Shown piece after piece: positions 36,241 through 48,726 of a stretch of DNA of 64,000 bases. The notes below the pieces were generated by a model. It was not told the origin of the DNA and did no database searches. It saw only the letters and a program-made list of their open reading frames with translations. Each line of letters begins with the position of its first letter. The stretch's first letter is position 1. Made by a program: the position numbers and the translations under genes. This DNA comes from Gigaspora rosea (taxonomy: Eukaryota; Glomeromycota; Glomeromycetes; Diversisporales; Gigasporaceae): NCBI GenBank assembly GCA_003550325.1, contig QKWP01001065.1:48878-112877 (forward strand), read 5' to 3'.

Positions 36241-38084
36241 ACTACTAGAATCTGAAAAATCCATAGCAGGATTCTTTAATGTGCATCTGCTAAAGTTTTT
36301 ACTACTTTAGATTCTAACTACAAACTTTTTTTCAATAAGGGTTGTGATAAAATTAGTTTCTGTGAAAAAAAGTTAGCTTTTAACATGTAAGCTTTTTATA
36401 GAAATTTTCAAATTTTCCAATAATTACCAGAAACTTGTACCGGAAAAATGGTGTTTTTGTGCTCGTTTAACTCTATTGCTTCCAAAAATTTCAGCAAATC
36501 CCATTCTTGGCTAGTTTTACTTTTGTAAAAGGCAACTTGCCTTTTGTTGACTTGCTGAAATTCGCTTCAATAATTTTTTTGTCAAACTTAGCTGAGCGCG
36601 CGAAACTTATTTGCCATAGCATTGTTTTTAGTAAGAACTTCTAAAATTCGAAAACTTCATTGTAACTCCAAGAACAAAGTCGCATATTGGGATTGCCTGC
36701 TTGTGCCAAACAAAAGCTAAATACTCTGTTCCCTTTTGTCTCTTAAAAAGTATTAAGTGGCAGATTATATAATTCACACTTTTCTAGTGCATTCGCCATT
36801 GCCGAAATTGTTATCATTTTATGCCAATTTAGTTAATTTTGGATTAGAATTTGCTTCTTGATCTACCCAGTCAATTGGCTCACATTTCTGTAGTTTCCTT
36901 TTAACGTATTTAAATGTTAGTAATATGTTTTTTGTCTTTAGAAACAAGTCAACTCAGTACTAGAACTTTTATTAACTTGAGTTATTGTATTTTTTTGTTG
37001 ATTGACTAATAATAAGTAACAATTAATAGCCAATTAACTCATTTGTTACATACCATATTACCATATTTGATCTATACTGATCTTTTTTCACAGAAGACAT
37101 ACAAAGAGTTAAAGAACACTATAATATAGTTTAAAAAATTTTATTATATGAAACTACAAGTTGTCAATTGATGATATGGTTTTTTATAGTAATGATTACT
37201 TTTAAATTTTTTTTATATTGTGTAACTCAGTAATCTTCAAGCCAATCAAATAGAATATCCACCATGCTACTAATTGATAATTTGATTTTTGATTTGTATC
37301 ACTAGTATTATATTGGACAATTTCATTGAATACTTGTTTAAAACCTTGTTTTATATTTTTGAAACTTTGTTTGATCAGCATAACAGATGCTCTAGTTAAT
37401 GCATAAAGGTTATACAAGATTTTGCATATCAAAATCATAGGGACGGGAGGTATATTATATGACTGCAAATCAAAAAAATCAGCTGTTCTTTACAATACTT
37501 TGCCAGATCGTTTGTTAGGTACATTACAAGAGAATTGTAGTGACCCATTATTAAGATCATTGAATCTGCGAGACTTTTATTAAAGGTAGGTTTTATATTA
37601 GATGATAATATGTAATATATAAATGAATTTAAATTTTTTTTTTTTGCTTTAGCAATGACTTAGAAAGAGGTTAGTAGCTTTAACAGTATTTATACAGAGA
37701 CTGCATTTTATTGTTTCTTCTAATGGTACATATTTACCAATGCTCTATATTATAAATTTCTGCTGCTAGTCTAAATGAAGTGTCTAGTGCTTCCAGGACC
37801 CCAGACATCTCTCATATAGGTCATAACTGATCTGCATGAATTTAGACGTTTTTGCTACCTTTAAAATCAAGTAAATTTGCTAAAAGTTGGATTATTACAT
37901 ATAAATTTTATAGTAATTTGCTAAAAACTTAATTATAATATCTAGTATTAGGTAAAAAAAATATAGAGCAAATTTTTTAAAACTGTAATAGTTGTTAAAA
38001 CCCACTTTTGAATATATAAAATATGTAAATTTGCTTTTGAATATGTAAAACCTCTTTTGAATATATACCTTCGCTCAAGTTTTA
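36241..38084. other. Intergenic, no gene recognised
   Basis: It contains a dispersed repeat end at 37795-37830 (CAGACATCTCTCATATAGGT), shared with 58291-58330 and, inverted, with about 54640-54690. An 88-codon minus-strand frame at 37202-37468 is not convincing. Nothing else was identified. Confidence 0.5.
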
Positions 38085-39480
38085 AAAAAAATTAAAACTT
38101 CTATCAAAAACAAGCTGCACCAAAATTTTCTAAAATTTGAGCGAAGGTATCTTAGCAACCACCTGATCAAATTCGATAAAAATTTTTTTATCTGAATTTA
38201 TGGATCCATAGAATTTAAATAAAAAAATTTCATCAAATTTAATCAAGTAGTTGTAGAGATATTTTTGATCAAAGTTTTAGAGAATTTCAAAACGCGTATC
38301 ACATAACAGATACGTTTAAATTTGTTGACAAAACTTTGATCAAGGATATCTTTGCAACTACCTGATCAAATTTGATGAAAATTTTTTTACTTATTCTACA
38401 GATCTATAAAATTTAAATAAAAAAATTTTATCAAATTTGATCAAGTGGTTGCAGAGATATCCTTGATCAAAGTTTTGTCAAAAATTTAAACGTATTTGTC
38501 ATGTGATATACGTTTTGAAATTCTCTAAAACTTTGATCAAAGATATCTCTGCAACCATCTGATCAAATTTGATAAAAATTTTTTTATTTAAATTGTATGG
38601 ATCTATAGAATTCAAATAAAAACATTTTCTTTGATCAGGTGGTTGCAGAGATATCTTTGATCAAAGTTTTAGAAAATTTCAAAATGTATGTCACATGACA
38701 GATATATTTAAATTTTTGACAAAACTTTGATCAAGGATATCTTTGCAACCACTTGATCAAATTTGATGAAAATTTTTTTATTTAAATTTTATGGATCCGT
38801 AGAATAAGTAAAAAATTTTTTATCAAATTTGATCAGATGATTGCAGAGATATCCTTGATTAAAGTTTTGTCAACAAATTTAAACGTATCTGTTATATACT
38901 TGTCATATAATACACGTTTTGAAATTCTTTAAAACTTTAATCAAAGATATCTCTGCAACCACCTGATCAAATTTAATGAAAAATTTTTTTATTTGAATTC
39001 TATAGATCCATACAATTCAAATAAAAAAATTTTTATCGAATTTGATCAGATAGTTGCAGAGATATCTTTGATCAAAGTTTTAGAGAATTTTTTAAAATGT
39101 ATATCACATGACAGATATATTTAAATTTTTGACAAAACTTTGATCAAGAATATCTCTGCAACCACTTGATCAAATTTGATGAAAATTTTTTTATTTAAAT
39201 TTTATGGATCCGTAGAATAAGTAAAATAATTTTTATCAAATTTGATCAGGTAGTTGCAGAGATATCCTTGATCAAAGTTTTGTCAACAAATTTAAATGTA
39301 TCTATTATATAATACGCGGTTTGAAATTTTCTAAAACTTTGATCAAAGATATCTTTGCAACCACTTGATCAAATTTGATGAAAATTTTTTTATTTGAATT
39401 CTATGGATCCATAAAATTCAAATAAAAAAATTTTTTTATCAAATTTGGTCAAGAACTTGTAGAGATATCTTTGATGAAAG
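38085..39480. repeat. Array of alternating inverted repeats, period about 400 bp
   Basis: The words GATCAAAGATATCTCTGCAA, CACCTGATCAAATTTGATG and TGGATCCATAGAATTCAAAT alternate with their complements. Each unit of about 190 bp is followed by its inverse, giving at least six hairpin half-units. A single diverged unit is at about 53755-53850. Confidence 0.85.
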
Positions 39481-39814
39481 ATTCTTCTATTTCCATAAAG
39501 TATATTATAATGAAGCTGTGCCAAATGAAAAAAGCTATTATGGAATAAATATTTTACCAAATAACTTGAAATTTAGAAAGCAAAATTTTAGCCTTTTCTC
39601 TATTGATTATATTAGTGCGCAGTAATTTGTTTCATTTGAACTTGTAAAAATCTAGCCTGTGATGATAATTTTTCTGTTTTCATCGACAGAACAGGATGTA
39701 GATGAGATTTTTTGGGTCACATGAAAACCCGGCCTCCGATTATTTTCTGATTAAGATCGGGCAAATCCTCTTCCCAGTTACACAGATCATATATATACAA
39801 CCCCTTTTTTTTGT

Positions 39815-42800
39815 AGCATGACGGAAGTTCGATTTTATGCATTGTGGTTACACAAAGATTTATATATTGAAATCATATGATAGGAGACACATCATATGAA
39901 CACAAAAAAAAATCAACCGTTTCATTTGAAACTTCACTAGACTGTTCTTCGGGTTGTAAAGTAAGTAGATTGTATAAATCCATCTTACTGATCTAACAAT
40001 TTAACAACCTTTATATACCGAGAGTTTTCATAATAAAATTAATTACATTTGGTTTTTTTTTTTTAAATGTTTTATGAATCCAGAAAAGAATTTATAGCTG
40101 GTTCAAATATTCTATGTATTTACTAGTCTTTTATTTGTTCAATTTGTACCACCAGACTCGCTGAAATATCTATTGTCTCTACCTCCCCGGAATTCTCCTC
40201 CACATTTTCAACATCGTCTTCATCGTCATCGTCAACGTCCTCCTCGGTAAGTGTATTAGCTCCTTTCTCAATCTGTTCTAAAAACTTTTTAACATTCTTA
40301 AAAATCCTCTTCTTATAAAATTCCTTACAATGAATGCATTTTCCACGATAGCAATTTGAATGGTAGCCATGACCACAAATAAATACTGAGCCGTTATTAT
40401 CAGTGAACGGAAGTCTGCATTTATCGCAGAATTCAGGATGTGGGGATGTGCTGTGCTGTAGCCAGTTGGTAGACGTCATAAATCCACGTCCTCATTTAAG
40501 GTAGCAAGGTGGTATATTTCTGGTAATTTTTTTCCTCTTTTATTAGGCTTTGGGTTACTTTTTTTCTATTGTTAGATTTTGGGTTACTTTTTCTACGATT
40601 ATTAGGCTTTGGTTCACTTTTTCCACAGTTGTGGTACAGATCTTGAAAATGTAGAAGAAAAAGCGCAGTTTTATCGTACAAAAAGTTTAATGCTGTTAGA
40701 GTGTAGAGTATCGTTGCGTTTTGCAATAGGTGTCTTTAAATGTACAATCAATAACATAAGCTTGTTTTATAATATTATCAACTGTTGCATTTTGAGACGT
40801 GTTTGCTCTAATTTTACTGTATACGTTTTCTACAAAATACTTGGTAAAACAAGTTAAATGTTCCTGTAATATGTTTAAAAAAGGATGGTTAATGTCATTC
40901 CAGTAAAATATATCCGAAAAAAATACGAGAGGCGCTTTATTGTAATTCTTTCGCTTCCAGCGCAAAGCGAAAGTCCAGATCCGAAAAATTGCCTCTACAT
41001 ATTTATTAAATTAACCGGATCGAAATATCAAAGCATAGACATCAAGTGTAGCAGGAACTAAATTGTCAACCAAATCGATCATAGCCTGATATTTGATATC
41101 CTTGCACGTTTAGCCAAATTTTACAATAATGTCATTTTTTATTTTAATCCAAGCATTTCGCACGAGTTCTAATAAGAGATTTATCCTCCAGGGGCGAGGT
41201 TTCTTTGCAAATTTTTTCTTCTCACCGAATACAAAATGGAACAACTTCATAAAAACCGAATGATATACTAATATAACATGTTCTCTACTATTAAGCGATA
41301 CATGTAAAGGACCTAGGATAGGTAAAAACGATTCGATTTACTGTGAATAGACCGACATGTATAGTGCTTTTCTAATGAATATTTGGCCCGGCCAGTCAGC
41401 AACTATCGGTGCAATTCGCCCATTTAAATGTTGTGTCTTTTCATTTATTGATAGTAAAAATTTTAAAATCTTAACATAGTCTTGCACAGAATGCAAACTT
41501 TGTTCTTTAACCCTACAAGCTGAAGCCCCTTTGTTGATCGCTCTTCTTTGCGCTCTTTTATGTTATTGGCATAACTGTGTATAGTTAACAATTCAATCGG
41601 ATCAAATTCATGATATTGTAAGGTTTTGCATAACTGATAATCGGAATATGAATAATCGAATATACCCGTGTATCGGTGAATTAGATACCAGCAAATTCTC
41701 GACGCCTCTACATTTTCTAGGTTGTGAACTGACATGCCGTTATATATAATTGGCACAAAAGGGTAGTCAGTAATCGGTTTGGCTACGCAAGTAGCAAAAT
41801 GGTTGGCAGTTGAGGTCGATACAGTGTCGGGTCTATGATTTTCATGTATCGAATGATAATTGTCGATATTATAAACATGAAACAAATAATTCTAACAAAA
41901 AAAAAATATAATTATATTTAATATGCAAGAATAAATTTATTTAATGTCGATAAAAATTTGCATAATTACATGCTCTATAAAATAATTTATAATTTTTACA
42001 GAATGTTCGTTTCTAATTTTTTTTCTATACGTATCTACTGTCTTAGCGCATGCCGAGTACCCAAGACTTGAAATCGTATCGACAGCTTCCTATGTTGCAC
42101 CTGAGGCCATCAAGTATAACCCAACTTCCAATTTGTGTTGATTAACAATTTATTACGCAAACCTGCTATCATATAGCATAATCCAACAATGGATTTTCTT
42201 GCTTCATTGATATTGTGAGCTGAGCGTTCTTTTGGAATAATTGCATTCGTCATATAGTTGAAAAAACCCTTAAGCTGGGGATTAGTGGCTTTGATCATGC
42301 TTACGAATTTTGTTGGGTCTAGTTCTAGGCTAGCATGTTCCCAACGTTGTTGATGATATAGTACCTCCGTTAACATTTCTATACTCAAACAAATGTGATC
42401 TATTTAAATTAAAAAAAAAAAATTAATAAAAAAAAAAAAAACTCCCTAAAAAAATAAATGCATAAATTACATTGTTTGATAAGAGTTCTACTGGCTCAAA
42501 AAATTTTTTTTTTGGTTATCTATATTTTTTAACTTGTGCCCCCGTTGGTCTCTGTCTGGCTCTACGAGTTTACAATAATGAGAGTGACAGAGTTGTTTCC
42601 CGACCTCAAGGTAAGGATATGATTCTATTGTTTGTTTCATGCAACATTTTTCATATGCAAGTTGTTAAGTGTACGAAAATTAATATTGGTATTCGTACAA
42701 TCAACAATTGAACAGGGACCAAGATTCTTGGCTGGCATTTTTTTTGTTATGCTTTTTTTTTTTGATAAAAAAATGATTAGTCATTAAAAGTACAAATTAT

Positions 42801-43276
42801 TTTCTTTTACAATAGTAATGATAGAACTTACTATAAAACTTGACCTTGGAAAAACCTAATCCTTGGTAAAGGTAAAGACCTCTGAAAAACTTGACCAATT
42901 CCTTGGCAACGATGACCACGGCGAAAATTAACCAACAGACTCAACCCGGTAAAACTTGACTCGGCGAAACTTGACCCGGCGAAACTTAACCACTGAAGCT
43001 TGGCTACGGCAAAACTTGATCACGACAGAAATTGAATATAATAAAATCCGACTACAACTATCATTCAACAATCTTCAATCACATATAAACTCAACCGCGA
43101 AGAACTCAACAAAACACAGCTCTATTCGTGACGAATTTTTAACTACAAAATTTTTGATCGATAAGATCTCACATACGTACTACATTGGTATATAAAATTT
43201 TTGGCCAATCATTTCTAACAAATTAGGATCTGCAATGTGCACATTTGTGGCCAATAAAAAAGAACTTCCGTCATGC
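39815..43276 (-). mobile_element. 3.46-kb TIR element encoding a zinc-finger/RING-H2 protein
   Basis: The ends are GCATGACGGAAGTTC and the exact inverse GAACTTCCGTCATGC. A 10-bp repeat TTTTTTTTGT lies on both sides (39805-39814 and 43277-43286); its length would suit a MULE, but it is low-complexity and only suggestive. The insertion point lies inside the left TIR of the 39690-53318 transposon: the flanking sequences join to match the uninterrupted right TIR. It carries one minus-strand gene (40123-42738). Confidence 0.8.
40123..42738 (-). pseudogene. Transposon protein with N-terminal Cys/His motif and C-terminal RING-H2, decayed
   Basis: The likely start is the ATG at 42738 (MPAKNLGPCSIVDCTNTNIN). 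The N-terminus has C-X4-C followed by C-X2-H (LCHSHY), a probable zinc-binding motif. An intron appears to begin after about 42470 and end near 42405. Next come a helical region (42110-42388, including RSAHNINEARKSIVGLCYMI), a central block (41463-41885, with NIDNYHSIHENHRPDTVSTS and ANHFATCVAKPI), a TFALRWKRKNYNKAPL block (about 40965), and a basic repeat region with NNRRKSNPKSNNRKK. The C-terminus is a textbook RING-H2, C-X2-C-X13-C-X-H-X2-H-X2-C-X4-C-X2-C (40327-40428), followed by an acidic tail. Several frame slips and stops separate the blocks. A diverged homologue at 54640-57521 shares block order. Transposase activity is presumed from context; I could not identify a catalytic triad. 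Confidence 0.7.
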
Positions 43277-43470
43277 TTTTTTTTGTTTACATCTTTTAAT
43301 TTTTTTTTTGTGCCGTCAAAACTTTATTGACTCTTTTCCCTCTTTTCGTCACTAGAGTTGTCGTTTACTAGTGCTTCTTTGCGTCGCTAATACCGTTGTT
43401 GTTTACTGGTGCCTCTTTTCGTCGCTGGCGCCGTTGTCGTTTACTAGTGCCTCTTTTCGTCGCTCATGCC

Positions 43471-44612
43471 AGGACCCCGAAGAATATATGTAATACTGAG
43501 ATCTAGCTTTGTATAGACTTATATATAATTTTTCCATATATCATATGTTTAAATTTGTATAACCAACTGGTAATTTTTTGAAAAGTTAGATGTTTATTTG
43601 TATAACAAAAACGATCTTTATAACAAGTACGATCTTTTTTTGTATAACGATACTATATATACATCGGGAAAATTTTTAAGTAGATATAAATCAATATATA
43701 CCGTATGTTGCAGCTACCTTTTTTTGCCGATTTTTAACAAAAAAAAACCGTGGGTAGCTTATTTACTATTTTAAGTAATTTAAAGCACAATAAAGAGGTA
43801 GCTTATTTTTGAATACAAAACTTTAATAAGTAAAATAAATAAATAAATATGCTGTAGACAATAAATAAATATGCTGTAGACGATAAATAAATATGTTATA
43901 AACAATAAATAAATATGCAGAAAAAAATCGGGAGTAACTTATAAAGCGATTTTTGGTCAATCGATTATAGTCGCTACATAGTAAAGTCTAAATTTTACTA
44001 AGCAAATCGATTAAAGTCGCATAAGTAACATTGTTCAGCAGATCAAAATACGCGTACCCTGAAAATTTCATACAAATCGGAGAACTTTTTATTATTTGAC
44101 TTTTAATTTTTACGTTCAACGGTTTTTTTTTTATAAAAAAAAAACCGTTGAACGTAAAAATTAAAAGTCAAATAATAAAAAGTTCTCCGATTTGTATGAA
44201 ATTTTCAGAGTACGCGTATTTTGATCTGCTGAACAATGTTACTTATGCGACTTTAATCGATTTGCTTAGTAAAATTTAGACTTTACTATATAGCAACGTT
44301 CATCGATCGTATGGGTAGCTTATTTTCGGAACTAAAAATTTTGTTGTTGAATTTGAACACGGTTAACTACCGGCCTTTTTTTTCTAGATAGGTTTCTGAT
44401 TTTCTCTTCATCACTTTTTTTTGTGTAATTATGTTTTTGGCTTTGGTAGTTAACATGAAAATACTGGTACTAAGATCTGAAATTGTATAATTTATAGTAA
44501 ATTTGAACTTATATGATAATTTTGTATAAAGCTTTTAATAAAATTAAGTGTATAAAGTTATATTAAAATTTTGAGTCTGGATCTGAGTTATATCAGAGTT
44601 CTTTGGGGTCCT
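43471..44612. mobile_element. 1.14-kb TIR element with near-8-bp duplication
   Basis: It starts AGGACCCCGAAGAA and ends TTCTTTGGGGTCCT. The flanks CTCATGCC and CTCTTGCC (43463-43470, 44613-44620) match at seven of eight positions, compatible with hAT. It interrupts the left TIR of the large transposon. It contains an internal copy of the GTAGCTTATTTT foldback family (43697-44345). Confidence 0.75.
43697..44345. mobile_element. Copy of the CCGTATG...GTAGCTTATTTT foldback element, right end missing
   Basis: It matches 61412 onward closely: ACCGTATG, TTTTTTGCCGATTTTTAAC, three to four AATAAATAAATATGCTGTAG units, then a perfect-looking hairpin (about 44025-44245) centred on AACGGTTTTTTTTT. The last 100 bp or so of the full copy are absent. 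It is nested inside the 43471-44612 element. Confidence 0.85.
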
Positions 44613-44975
44613 CTCTTGCCGGTGCCTCTTTTCATATACTTCTTTGGCCCTAGTGTAAATTCGGAAATCAAAATCTACAAAAAAAAAAAAAGTTAGTTCA
44701 AGGAGAGAAAAAAAAGAAAGAATATAATATAAGAAAAATACTTGTCTTCTTAAACTCGGCTTCCGTCTTATTGTTTACATTTCGTCGTACTTATTTATTT
44801 CTGTATTTGTTATATAGGTTAGATCGCAGGATTAGTATAAGAAGTACTTGCGCGGTTTAGGGTTAGGGTTAGAGTTAGTGTAGTATTAGTATAGAAATAG
44901 TTTTATTAGTATAGAAATGGTTTATGTAAAGAATTATGTAAAATAAATAATTTAAAATAAAATAATTTAACCGAA

Positions 44976-46482
44976 TTAAAAGAAAAAATAAATAAAAAAT
45001 AATGCTTACTATATAGTGATTCAAGAAAAACTGCTAAAAAGAGCTTCCGAAGTGTTTTTTATTCGATTGAAAAGAGTTTTTTTTTAACTTTTTCATCATT
45101 CTAGTACGTATATGTAGGCTGCTTTACCTCGTAGTGTACGTATACTAATAATCAAAAAAAAATAATTAAGAATAAATAAAAATAGAAACGAATTAAAAAC
45201 TAAAAATTTAAATACCGGTAAATTAAAACATTAAAATAATTTAAAGAAAATTAAATAAAAAAAAATATAAAAATAATTTAATTTGTGATCCATGTAACAA
45301 TCAGAGACTATATATAGTAAAAATCAGAGGAAATTACTATTGTTTTTACAAGTCTCAGGAATCTGGTATTCCCACTGCGATAATGAATTTTTTTATTATG
45401 CTAACCACTTTTCTACTTCTAACAAAAGTTGTAGAGACAGTTGTTGTGATCATAACAGTGGAAGATCACCAAAATTTATTTGGTGGGTCCTGAGATATTG
45501 TCAAAAAACGTTTCACGGCCTTATAAAATTCTATGTAAATAATGCATAGAAATTTTATATAGTCGGGAAATGTTTTGTGACAATATCTCGGGACCCACCA
45601 AATAAATTTTGGCGATATTCCACCGTTATAATCACAACAACTGTCTCTACAACTTTTGTTAGAAGTAGAAAAGTAGTTAGCATAATAAAAAAATTCATTA
45701 TCGCAGTGGGAATACCAGATTCCTGAAACTTGTAAAAACATTAAGTGATCTTATCCCCAATTTTTACTATATATGGTCTCTGATTGTTACACAGATCACG
45801 AATTATTAATTTAATTAAAAAAAAAAGAAAAAAAAAGAATTAATAAATTAAAAAAAAATAAAAAAAAATAAAATAAATAATAAAATAATTTTTAAAAAAA
45901 AAATTTAAAAACGGATTAAATAAAAAATTTAAATTAAAAATTGTTTTTTTTAATCGTTCTATTTTTTTTTAATTTAAATTTTTTATTTAAATTTTTTTTT
46001 TTAATAAATTATTTTATTTATTTTTCGTTTTATTCTTTTTATTTTTTAATTTATTAATTCGTCTTATTTTTCTTTCTTTTTTTTTTTAAATTAAATTTTT
46101 TTTATTTATTTAATGTTTTTATTTTTTAATTTATTAATTCGTTTTATTTTTTTTCTTTTTTTTTTTTAAATTAAATTTTTTTTATTTATTTAATATTTTA
46201 ATTTATTTAAATTTTTTAATTTTTAATTCGTTTTTATTTTTTATAATTTTTAATTCGTTTCTATTTTTTATTCTATTTTTATTTAATTATTTATTCTAAA
46301 TTTTTTTTTATTAGTGTATGTACACCGCGAGAAACCAGCCTATATATATGTACTAGAGCGAAACAGTTAAAAAAAAAGCACTCTTTTCAATCGGATAAAA
46401 AAACACTTTAGAATCTCTTTTCAGCAGTTTTCTTGAATTGCTATACGGTAAGCTTTATTTTTTATTTATTTTTTCTTTTAAT
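44976..46482. mobile_element. Foldback element in the left TIR
   Basis: Arms read AATTAAAAGAAAAAATAAAT..GCTTACTATATAG..TTCAAGAAAAACTGCTAAAAAG at the left and the inverse at the right, about 240 bp each. Between them lies a second nested palindrome (45282-45812) and a long A/T low-complexity tract. The flanking sequences join to continue the TIR of the large transposon (GCTGATCCGGATAAGAT on the right side). Confidence 0.75.
45282..45812. repeat. 530-bp near-perfect palindrome
   Basis: Arms of about 255 bp are centred near 45545. Both arms contain CAAGTCTCAGGAATCTGG-type, AACAAAAGTTGTAGAGAC and ATTTATTTGGTGGG words in opposite orientation. The arms read open in the same peptide frame (GIWYSHCDNEFFYYAN), which is a mirror effect and not a gene. 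Confidence 0.9.
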
Positions 46483-47890
46483 TGCTGATCCGGATAAGAT
46501 CGGCACAAATTATGCATAATTACATATAGAGTTTTAGGGATAAGTATATTAGCAATTTATAATATACGTACGAATCTGCAAAATTCGGTTCTTGAAGATC
46601 GCAAAAAATGACAAAACTCGCTGCTACATTAATAGAAAATGGAATATTAGACGAGAATCTTCACTATGGCGCTTATTCGCGATATTGGTGGCGACTTTCC
46701 AACATAGGCAAAAAAAATGCATATTTTCCTATTCAAATTGGCCAAAAAACTAAAGTAGTTTGTGATTTTTTTATGACTGTTATTATTAACTACACAGAAA
46801 ATTCTTTTTTACCTAGCTTCTATTGTGAAAGTGGTTCTTTTTCTAGCATAAAATCGGATCCAACAACAGCAATTTCTATAGTATATAAAGAGATCTTCGA
46901 TAATCAAACACGTTATTCCGGATTTTTAGTACTTGGATGGACGAATGAATCAATAATAGAACAGCTTTTATTAGATGTTTTATTTGTTCCTATATCTTTT
47001 TCACTTGGTGGATATAAAATTTTTATTTTTGGCATTGGATCTTCTTCAAATTCGGAATGGAATTATAGTGGACCGGGATATAAATCTTCTCTGATACGTA
47101 GTGCAAATAGAGCAACCTTTCTGTATATTTCAACAATAGAAGAAGATTCTTGTACACTAGAAATTTATAAAGATTTCAAAATTAAGGACCAAATTGTAAG
47201 CTTATCTCCAAATGACGTGTGGCAAAAAGCGAATATCCAAAAATATACTGGCGTTCAGTTTTTTGGGCTCGATAATCCTGATGTGCAATTATTAATTCGC
47301 CAACATCATGTTCCTACCTGCTTACCAAAAAATTGGTCTGATTTTGTTCTTATGAAAACCCTTTTTAACTATTACTTAAAGCAGAGGACGCTCGCGAATA
47401 TAAATTGGCATAGTTTATTTTTAAATTGGCATAAAAGCCAAGCCAATATTATTGAGCTTTATTCAAGTCTTGAAGATATTTACCCTCAAAACTACCAATT
47501 TAGTGATCGTGAGATAGGTGCTTGGCGTGCAATGCTTCATGCAAGTGGGTGCCATAATATTACTCCGTGGACGGCTGAAGAATCGAAGGTAAATTTAAAA
47601 CTTCTAAATAAAACAAAAACTACTAGAAATTCAAGTTTTTTTTTTATAATATAGTATCAACTATGGATGAAGAATATATATCACAAAAATAATCGGGTCA
47701 CACTTCAACAATTATATTATTTGGGATTTTTAAGTAGCTCACCAAGTCACATCCAGAATATAACTCGTACTTTCTGGCAATGTTTTGGTCAAGCACTAGC
47801 GGATAACAAAAGAACTAAAGATGGAAAAGGCGAATTCTATCTATAATTGCGAATGACTTTAATTATTCAGAGTTAAAAGCAAATTTGGGT

Positions 47891-48126
47891 GTAAGCATTA
47901 TCTCTGTTTTCGAATTGGTGCGATCAATGAATTTAGTGAATCACCATGAAACCTATATATTACCATTGTTTTCACAATGGTAATATACGGGTTTCATAGT
48001 AATTCACGAAATTCATTGATCGCACCAATTCGAAAATAGCGATAAATATAAGTTTATTGATGTCAAAATTTTTATAAACTTGAATAACAACTTTTTATTA
48101 TTTTAAACTTCTGGTAATATCAATAG
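47891..48126 (+). repeat. Intron 2 of the transposase gene, filled by a palindrome
   Basis: It starts GTAAGC and ends AATAG. Positions about 47896-48052 form an almost perfect hairpin with arms of about 70 bp (TTTTCGAATTGGTGCGATCA...TGATCGCACCAATTCGAAAA). The hairpin therefore lies entirely within spliced-out sequence. Confidence 0.7.
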
Positions 48127-48546
48127 GTTGGACACCATACAATTTTTGAATCGCGGAAACACGCAAAAATAAACGGATATGGAGCTCCAGCCTTAACAAA
48201 ACCAGTTATTCATCGTACAAAACTAACGACCGAACAATTGAACCAATTTGAATTGTTTTTTACAACTAAGGGTAATGTTACTATGTCGTCATATAAAACA
48301 GATAATTCGACAGGTTTACCTATATTATACCTCCAAGATCATAAAAAAGCTTTATGAAATAAATTTCACGAAGAATATCCCAATGGCATGCAACGCACAA
48401 CCTTTATGACCCGATTGGAAGAAAGCAGGTTTGTGTATAAAGAAAATCTTGGCGGTCTTTGCACTACTTGTAATGAGCTAGGTTACGAAGTTTTTGATGA
48501 ACTCGGGTTGTTAATTGATACTATAACTAAAAATATTGAGTTTAAA

Positions 48547-48726
48547 GTTAGTTTATATTTCAAAATTTTCCTCTCCTTAAAAGATACTCTCGGGTTACTT
48601 ATACTAATTTTATATATACGTATAAAAAAAAAAGAACGGCTATTTCCATCATGAAAATTTACTGTTGCCAGTAAATTTTCACGGTAGAAATAGGCATCAT
48701 CGTTATCTAAAACAATAAAATAATAG
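48547..48726 (+). repeat. Intron 3 of the transposase gene, with a hairpin
   Basis: It starts GTTAGT and ends AATAATAG. It contains a hairpin at about 48638-48695 (GGCTATTTCCATCATGAAAA...TTTTCACGGTAGAAATAGG). Confidence 0.65.

Noticed and set aside
45340-45741. Two frames (69 and 91 codons) with the same start MFLQVSGIWYSH on opposite strands
   Set aside because: Mirror images in the arms of a palindrome; no further coding context.
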